Positions 6,581-10,000 of a stretch of DNA of 10,000 nt are shown one piece after another (the first letter of the stretch is position 1; every line of letters starts with the position of its first letter). The stretch is from positions 1 to 10,000 of the forward strand of contig NZ_JAIWNX010000078.1 of the NCBI RefSeq assembly GCF_020217185.1, in the 5' to 3' direction. This stretch comes from Asticcacaulis sp. Lineage in GTDB: Bacteria > Pseudomonadota > Alphaproteobacteria > Caulobacterales > Caulobacteraceae. The position numbers and the translations under genes are program-made. The notes below the pieces were generated by a model. That model searched no databases. It was given only the letters and a program-made list of their open reading frames with translations, and was not told where the DNA came from.

Positions 6581-6622
6581 GCTAGATCATTATGTTTCTA
6601 CCAGAAATCATAATGATCTAGC
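6581..6622. repeat. Inverted repeat B between cupin and argB
   Basis: A 14-bp perfect stem (6581-6594 with 6609-6622, arm GCTAGATCATTATG), then one bulged T at 6608 and five more pairs (6595-6599 with 6603-6607) around the loop ACC. It is AT-rich, unlike the GC-rich genes nearby, and has no T-run on either strand. It ends just upstream of the candidate argB promoter. Confidence 0.88.
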
Positions 6623-6629
6623 CTGAATT

Positions 6630-6658
6630 TTGCGGCGCATCAGGCATAAAACGCTAAT
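6630..6658 (+). promoter_or_regulatory. Candidate argB promoter
   Basis: TTGCGG at 6630-6635 and GCTAAT at 6653-6658 are 17 bp apart, near the Caulobacter-type TTG-C-G / GCTANAWC pattern. The predicted transcription start is near 6665. Pattern match only. With the start at 6754 the leader would be about 90 bases; with ATG 6682 it would be very short. Confidence 0.4.
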
Positions 6659-6753
6659 GACACGCCGTCGCATATCCTGTAATGCGCGCGCTCATCGTAC
6701 TGTCACCTTTTGCTGATACGCCGTCAGGTGTAACCGGGGTAAGTCTTCCTGAA

Positions 6754-7695
6754 ATGATCATTCAGACCGCCACGACCGAAACCATCGAAGAAAACGGCTG
6801 GGCCACCGCCAAAACCTTGGCCGAAGCCCTGCCCTTTATCCAGATCTACGACCGCGAAATCGTCGTGGTGAAGTACGGCGGTCACGCCATGGGTCAGGAA
6901 GAAACGGCGCGCATCTTCGCCTCGGACATCGTGCTGCTGAAACTTCTGGGCATCCATCCGATCGTCGTGCACGGCGGCGGGCCGCAGATTTCGGCCATGC
7001 TGGGTCGGGCGGGCGTCAAATCAACCTTTATCGACGGCCTGCGCGTCACCGACGAAGCGACCATGGAAATCGCGGAAATGGTGCTGTCGGGTGCGGTGAA
7101 CAAGGAAATCGCCTCATGGATCACGCGCGCCGGACAGGAAGCCGATGTGCGCGGTGTCGGCCTGTCGGGCAAGGACGCCAGCCTGATCACCGTCGAAAAG
7201 GCGACGCGCCTGAAAAAAGACCCGGATTCGATGATCGAACAGGTGGTCGATCTGGGTTTTGTGGGTGAGCCCAAGCGCGTGGACGACAAGCTGCTGCGCA
7301 CCCTGATCGGTGATCTGGAACACGACTATGTGCCGGTCATCGCCCCCATCGGCGTAGCCGAAGACGGCGCGACCTATAACATCAATGCCGACACCGTGGC
7401 CGGGGCCGTGGCGGGTAAGATGAACGCCAAGCGCATGTTGCTGCTGACCGATATTGCCGGAGTGCTGGACGGTGAAAAGCGTCTGATCCGTCAGATGACG
7501 GTGTCGGAAGCCAAGGACCTGATCGAAACCGGCGTTGCGGTCGGCGGCATGATCCCGAAGCTCGAAACCGCCATTGCCGCCATCGACGCCGGCGTGGAGG
7601 CCGTGGTTATCCTCGATGGCCGCCGCCCGCACGCCATGCTGGTCGAGCTGTTTACCGAGCACGGCGCGGGCACACTGATCACGCGGGATGCGTAA
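6754..7695 (+). CDS. argB: Acetylglutamate kinase
   Basis: Phosphorylates N-acetyl-L-glutamate with ATP, the second step of arginine synthesis, in the cytoplasm. The 313-residue form from ATG 6754 has all amino acid kinase features: VVVKYGGHAM at 37-46 (catalytic K40), HGGGPQ at 73-78, GLRVTD at 95-100 (substrate-binding R97), GVGLSGKD near 134-141, NINADTVAG at 209-217, LLLTDIAGV at 229-237 and GGMIPKL at 264-270. The N-terminal helix-like extension (about 1-28) and the EHGAGT end (302-307) fit the hexameric, arginine-inhibited type, so feedback inhibition is likely. The frame is open from ATG 6682 (337 residues), but those extra 24 residues do not look like family sequence; neither start has a clear ribosome site. 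It is probably co-transcribed with the HAD gene 76 bases downstream. Confidence 0.96.
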   Translation: MIIQTATTETIEENGWATAKTLAEALPFIQIYDREIVVVKYGGHAMGQEETARIFASDIVLLKLLGIHPIVVHGGGPQISAMLGRAGVKSTFIDGLRVTDEATMEIAEMVLSGAVNKEIASWITRAGQEADVRGVGLSGKDASLITVEKATRLKKDPDSMIEQVVDLGFVGEPKRVDDKLLRTLIGDLEHDYVPVIAPIGVAEDGATYNINADTVAGAVAGKMNAKRMLLLTDIAGVLDGEKRLIRQMTVSEAKDLIETGVAVGGMIPKLETAIAAIDAGVEAVVILDGRRPHAMLVELFTEHGAGTLITRDA

Positions 7696-7698
7696 CCC

Positions 7699-7729
7699 CT
7701 CCTCCCTGTGCCGCAGGCATGGGGAGGAG
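7699..7729. repeat. Hairpin between argB and the HAD gene
   Basis: Bases 7699-7712 pair with 7716-7729 (14 bp including two G-U pairs) around the loop GCA; the outer 8 bp, CTCCTCCC with GGGAGGAG, are perfect. It begins 3 bases after the argB stop. No T-run follows, so it is more likely an RNA processing or stability element, or a dispersed intergenic palindrome, than a terminator. Confidence 0.75.
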
Positions 7730-7771
7730 AAGGGGCTTGAAACGGCGAACGAAAACGCCGAAACAGGCGGT

Positions 7772-8422
7772 ATGAGCCCGCATGTTCAAAACCTCCCGCA
7801 CGTTTCCACCTGGCTGTTTGACCTCGACAACACCCTCTATCCGCCCGAAGCCGAGGTCATGGCTCTGGTCGAAGGCCGCATGACCGATTTCGTCATGCGT
7901 CAGACGGGCCTGCCGCGCGAAGAGGCGCGCACGCTCCAGAAAAAATACCTCTATGAGCACGGGACGACGCTGGCCGGGCTGATGGCCTATCACGACATCG
8001 ACCCCTATGCCTTTATGAATGAGGTGCACGACGTGTCGCTGGACGGTCTGGTCCCCGATGCGACCCTGAATGCCGCCATCACCGCCCTGCCCGGCCGCAA
8101 GCTGGTCTTCACCAATGGCGACGAACAGCACGCCTATCGCATTCTTGACAAGCTGGAGATGACCCCTCTGTTCGAGGATGTGTTTCATCTCGGCCATGCC
8201 GACCTGATCCCCAAGCCGAACCTCGTTACCTTTCACCGCATGATGCAAAAGCACGCAGTGACCGGTCCCGAAACCGCCTTCTTCGAAGACAGCCCGAAAA
8301 ACCTCAAACCCGCGCACGAACTGGGCATGACGACCATCCTCGTCGGGCCGCACGCCGAAACCAATGCCGATGCGTTCGTACACATCCGGGCGGCGTCGCT
8401 GAAAGTTTTCCTCACGAAATGA
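7772..8422 (+). CDS. HAD family hydrolase, pyrimidine 5'-nucleotidase-like
   Basis: A 216-residue haloacid dehalogenase-superfamily phosphatase. Motif I is FDLDNTLYP at 16-24 (nucleophile D17, acid/base D19), motif II FTNGD at 113-117 (T114), motif III the Lys in IPKPN (K148), and motif IV FEDSPKN at 171-177 (E172, D173). A helical cap lies between about 25 and 95. The DNTLYP opening and the FEDSPKN motif match the pyrimidine 5'-nucleotidase (SDT1-like) group, which removes phosphate from UMP or CMP or from modified nucleotides; the substrate here is inferred. ATG 7772 is chosen because the protein then begins shortly before motif I; the frame is open from ATG 7688, overlapping the argB end, but that stretch looks non-coding and contains the hairpin. 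The TGA stop is also the first three bases of a palindrome at 8420. Confidence 0.93.
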   Translation: MSPHVQNLPHVSTWLFDLDNTLYPPEAEVMALVEGRMTDFVMRQTGLPREEARTLQKKYLYEHGTTLAGLMAYHDIDPYAFMNEVHDVSLDGLVPDATLNAAITALPGRKLVFTNGDEQHAYRILDKLEMTPLFEDVFHLGHADLIPKPNLVTFHRMMQKHAVTGPETAFFEDSPKNLKPAHELGMTTILVGPHAETNADAFVHIRAASLKVFLTK

Positions 8423-8486
8423 ACGGCGTTCAAAAATTAACTTGACGCGCTGGAAATTCTGAACCATGTTCAGTGAACGCCGTTCA
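8420..8486. promoter_or_regulatory. Promoter with three TGAAC-N3-GTTCA operator-like palindromes
   Basis: Three 13-bp sites share TGAAC-N3-GTTCA with perfect arms: 8420-8432 (centre GGC), 8460-8472 (CAT) and 8474-8486 (GCC). The first and third are exact reverse complements of each other. A -35 box TTGACG lies at 8442-8447; 17 bp on, CATGTT (8465-8470) is a weak -10 that falls inside the middle site, and the third site would cover the transcription start. Site centres are 40 and 14 bp apart. This is how a repressor would control the secreted-protein/DUF2145 operon. Site length and symmetry fit a TetR-type protein, but the regulator is not identified. Confidence 0.7.
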
Positions 8487-8511
8487 CAGGCGTGTCACGG
8501 AGATCATGGTC

Positions 8512-8853
8512 ATGTTCAAGCCGATTGCCCTTATCCTGTTCGCGTCTGCCCTTGCCCTGCCCGCCGCCGCGCAGGACAGCCTTGAAAACACCTCCAAGGC
8601 CGCGGCCAATTCGGCCGAAGCCACCGCCCAGTTGTCGGGCGCCGGCGTGATGGTGGTGGCTGGCAGCGCCGCCCTGCCCTTCGTCGCCGTCGGGGCCTCG
8701 GCGGAAAGCACCGGTGCGGCGATCCGCGATTCTGGTGAAGCCGTCTGGGACGAAGCCAATAAACCGCTGACGGTCAGCCCCGAAACCGTGGTGGCGCAGG
8801 ACGCGCCGAAGGTTCCAAACGAGGCCGAAAAGCCCCAAAAGAAGGCGCAGTAA
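8512..8853 (+). CDS. Small secreted Ala-rich protein of unknown function
   Basis: A 113-residue protein I do not recognise as a named family. A clear Sec signal peptide covers residues 1-20 (K3, hydrophobic core, cleavage after AAA before QDS). The mature part begins Ala/Ser-rich (about 22-42), has a Gly/Ala/Val hydrophobic stretch at about 43-64, and ends with a charged Lys/Glu/Pro-rich tail. It is probably periplasmic or envelope-associated. ATG 8512 is preferred because GGAG (8499-8502) is 9 bases upstream; ATG 8506 would leave only 3. An in-frame GTG at 8473 lies within the operator region and is unlikely. The DUF2145 gene starts 2 bases after its stop, so the two are probably translated together and act in the same process. 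Similar small secreted proteins beside DUF2145 genes are familiar to me from memory only. Confidence 0.85.
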   Translation: MFKPIALILFASALALPAAAQDSLENTSKAAANSAEATAQLSGAGVMVVAGSAALPFVAVGASAESTGAAIRDSGEAVWDEANKPLTVSPETVVAQDAPKVPNEAEKPQKKAQ

Positions 8854-8854
8854 G

Positions 8855-9673
8855 GTGTGGCGGGCGGCGCTGCTGGCCGGCTCTCTGGCGATCTCTGGCC
8901 TCCTCCTGCCTACCGGCGCGTGGGCGGGCAACGAATCCGGCGACAGCGCCGCCAATGCCAAACCGCATTTCAGCCCGCCGGAAGCCGCCGCCTTCGCCAA
9001 ACAGATCGAGCAAAATCTGGCGGCCAGGGGCGCGCGGGTGGCCATCGTCTTTCGCACCAGCCGCCCGCACGACAAGCTGCCGCCCGGCATCGCCTATACG
9101 CATGGGGCCTTCTGGGTCCACAGCGACATCACCACCGCCGACGGACGCCACCTTCAGGGCTATGCGGTCTATAATCTCTATCACGGCGACGGAAAGACCC
9201 TGCCGGTCAGCCAGTCCTATCTGAAGCAGGACTTTCCGCTGAACTTCGCCAGCGTCTCGGCCGAAGACGATGTCGGGGTCATAATCCCGACACCGGAAAT
9301 GCAGCGGCGGCTGCGGGCGCTGATCGGCACGCCCGCCTATGCGCACCTGCACATCAGCGACTATTCGCTGGTGTCCAATCCGCTGGATGCGAAGTACCAG
9401 AACTGCGTCGAATTTGTGCTGGATGTCGTCGCGGCGGCGGCGTGGGAGACCGACTCCTACCCTCAGATCAAGGCCAATCTGACGCGCTGGTTTGAACCGA
9501 CCACTGTCAAGGCCGGATTCCTGCAACGCACGCTGGGGCCGATGGCCGATGCGCGCCTGCGCACCGACGACCACCCCGGCGCGATCCGCACCGCCACCTA
9601 TGAGAGCCTGTCGGCGTTTATGCTCAAACATGAACTGGCCACAGAGGCCTATGTCATCAAACGCGCTCAGTAA
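8855..9673 (+). CDS. DUF2145 domain protein, secreted, possible cysteine hydrolase fold
   Basis: A 272-residue protein with a signal peptide (residues 1-24, cleavage after AWA), so periplasmic or envelope-located. The rest fits the DUF2145 family, whose function is not established. Conserved-looking features are VAIVFRTSRP (62-71), YTHGAFWVHS (81-90, H83 and H89), GYAVYNLYHG (102-111) and YQNCVEFVLD (181-190, C184). A His near a beta strand followed much later by Asn-Cys before a helix recalls permuted NlpC/P60 (LRAT/YiiX-like) enzymes, which cut or transfer acyl or peptide bonds; this link is my inference. It starts with GTG at 8855, one base after the TAA of the upstream gene, with GAAGG at 8841-8845, 9 bases upstream. 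That tight spacing supports an operon with the small secreted protein under the three-palindrome promoter. Confidence 0.88.
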   Translation: MWRAALLAGSLAISGLLLPTGAWAGNESGDSAANAKPHFSPPEAAAFAKQIEQNLAARGARVAIVFRTSRPHDKLPPGIAYTHGAFWVHSDITTADGRHLQGYAVYNLYHGDGKTLPVSQSYLKQDFPLNFASVSAEDDVGVIIPTPEMQRRLRALIGTPAYAHLHISDYSLVSNPLDAKYQNCVEFVLDVVAAAAWETDSYPQIKANLTRWFEPTTVKAGFLQRTLGPMADARLRTDDHPGAIRTATYESLSAFMLKHELATEAYVIKRAQ

Positions 9674-9773
9674 ACAGCGCCTGAGCGTGAGCGAAAAAAG
9701 AAACCTTGATCCGAAGGATCATAGGTCTTAAGGCCCTGTCATTCCTTCTTTGACAGACCTTATGAGAGCCGCC
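9674..9773 (+). other. Gap before dapD with imperfect hairpins
   Basis: A small stem overlaps the DUF2145 stop (9664-9670 with 9681-9687) and is followed by an A-run, not a T-run. GATCC at 9708-9712 pairs with GGATC at 9716-9720. A larger imperfect hairpin, 9729-9733 with 9758-9762 and 9736-9741 with 9751-9756, ends 11 bases before the dapD start. I see no clear terminator and no clear dapD promoter; TTGATC at 9706-9711 and TTGACA at 9750-9755 lack a good -10 in the right place. Confidence 0.5.
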
Positions 9774-10000
9774 ATGTCCGACCTCGCCGCCTTCCACGAC
9801 GATATCGAAGCCGCCTGGGAAATCCGCGACACCCTGTCGCCGTCCACCACCGGTCCGGTGCGGGATGCGGTGGAAAAGGCGCTGGGCCTGATCGACAATG
9901 GCCGCTTCCGCGTCGCCGAAAAGATCGACGGCGAATGGGTCACGCATCAGTGGCTGAAAAAGGCCGTGCTGCTCTCCTTCCGCCTCAATGGCAACCACCT
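9774..10000 (+). CDS. dapD: Tetrahydrodipicolinate N-succinyltransferase, 5' part
   Basis: Transfers succinyl from succinyl-CoA to tetrahydrodipicolinate in the succinylase route to diaminopimelate and lysine, which supplies peptidoglycan; a cytoplasmic trimer with a left-handed beta-helix. Only about 75 N-terminal residues are visible. They match the DapD N-terminal helical domain closely: [10 protein letters not shown] near 14-23 and the very characteristic [20 protein letters not shown] near 44-63, then the SFRLNGN region. The full protein is usually about 275-285 residues, so about 200 lie beyond the window. ATG 9774 is chosen for its family-like MSDLAAF start, with GAGAG 5 bases upstream; an in-frame ATG at 9762 would add four residues. 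Confidence 0.96.
   Translation, partial: MSDLAAFHDDIEAAWEIRDTLSPSTTGPVRDAVEKALGLIDNGRFRVAEKIDGEWVTHQWLKKAVLLSFRLNGNH

Noticed and set aside
7699..7729. Intrinsic terminator after argB
   Set aside because: The stem is strong but no T-run follows; the next bases are AAGGGG, so read-through into the HAD gene is likely.
7679..8467. A 262-codon leftward open frame opposite the HAD gene
   Set aside because: Antisense shadow of a gene with all four HAD motifs; no domain seen in the translation.
8420..8486. The GAAC...GTTC palindromes as SOS (LexA) boxes
   Set aside because: Alphaproteobacterial LexA sites have GTTC-N7-GTTC and the Bacillus type has GAAC-N4-GTTC; these have a 3-base gap, and no GTTC-N7-GTTC was found on reading the region.
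8774..9631. A 285-codon leftward open frame opposite the DUF2145 gene
   Set aside because: Antisense shadow; the plus-strand gene has a signal peptide, ribosome site and family features, while this frame has none.

Overview
The window looks like chromosomal DNA of an alphaproteobacterium, most likely Caulobacterales (a Caulobacter or Asticcacaulis relative). This rests on GC-rich codon use, a cysteine-free L31, an alphaproteobacterial MsbA-related exporter, and candidate promoters resembling the Caulobacter housekeeping type. The genus is inference. It is an ordinary housekeeping region with a few accessory-looking units. No phage, transposase, CRISPR array, rRNA or tRNA gene was seen.

Left part (1-2437): the 3' end of an inositol monophosphatase family gene runs right. 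It converges on a leftward two-gene operon, an SDR-fold gene followed with no gap by a TetR repressor gene. A perfect 23-bp inverted repeat between the two sides acts as a shared terminator. The SDR/TetR operon has a clear promoter (TTGATA-N17-TATATA on the minus strand). Its spacer holds a perfect 14-bp palindrome, and a second 14-bp palindrome with the same TACGTA core lies upstream. The SDR has lost the catalytic Tyr and Lys, so this may be a ligand-responsive regulatory pair rather than a normal dehydrogenase with its regulator.

Middle (2438-6753): a leftward ABC half-transporter exporter diverges from rpmE (ribosomal protein L31), which ends in a strong GNRA-loop terminator. Then come, leftward, a DUF985 cupin and a ChaA-type cation/proton antiporter. 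The roughly 300 bp between the cupin and argB hold several strong inverted repeats.

Right part (6754-10000): argB (arginine synthesis) and a HAD pyrimidine 5'-nucleotidase-like gene run right and are probably co-transcribed. A two-gene envelope operon of unknown function follows: a small secreted Ala-rich protein, then a DUF2145 protein with a His...Asn-Cys motif suggestive of a permuted NlpC/P60-like fold. Three 13-bp TGAAC-N3-GTTCA palindromes surround its promoter, which points to repressor control. The window ends in the start of dapD (lysine/diaminopimelate synthesis).

The best leads are the SDR/TetR unit with its twin operators, and the triple-operator secreted-protein/DUF2145 operon.
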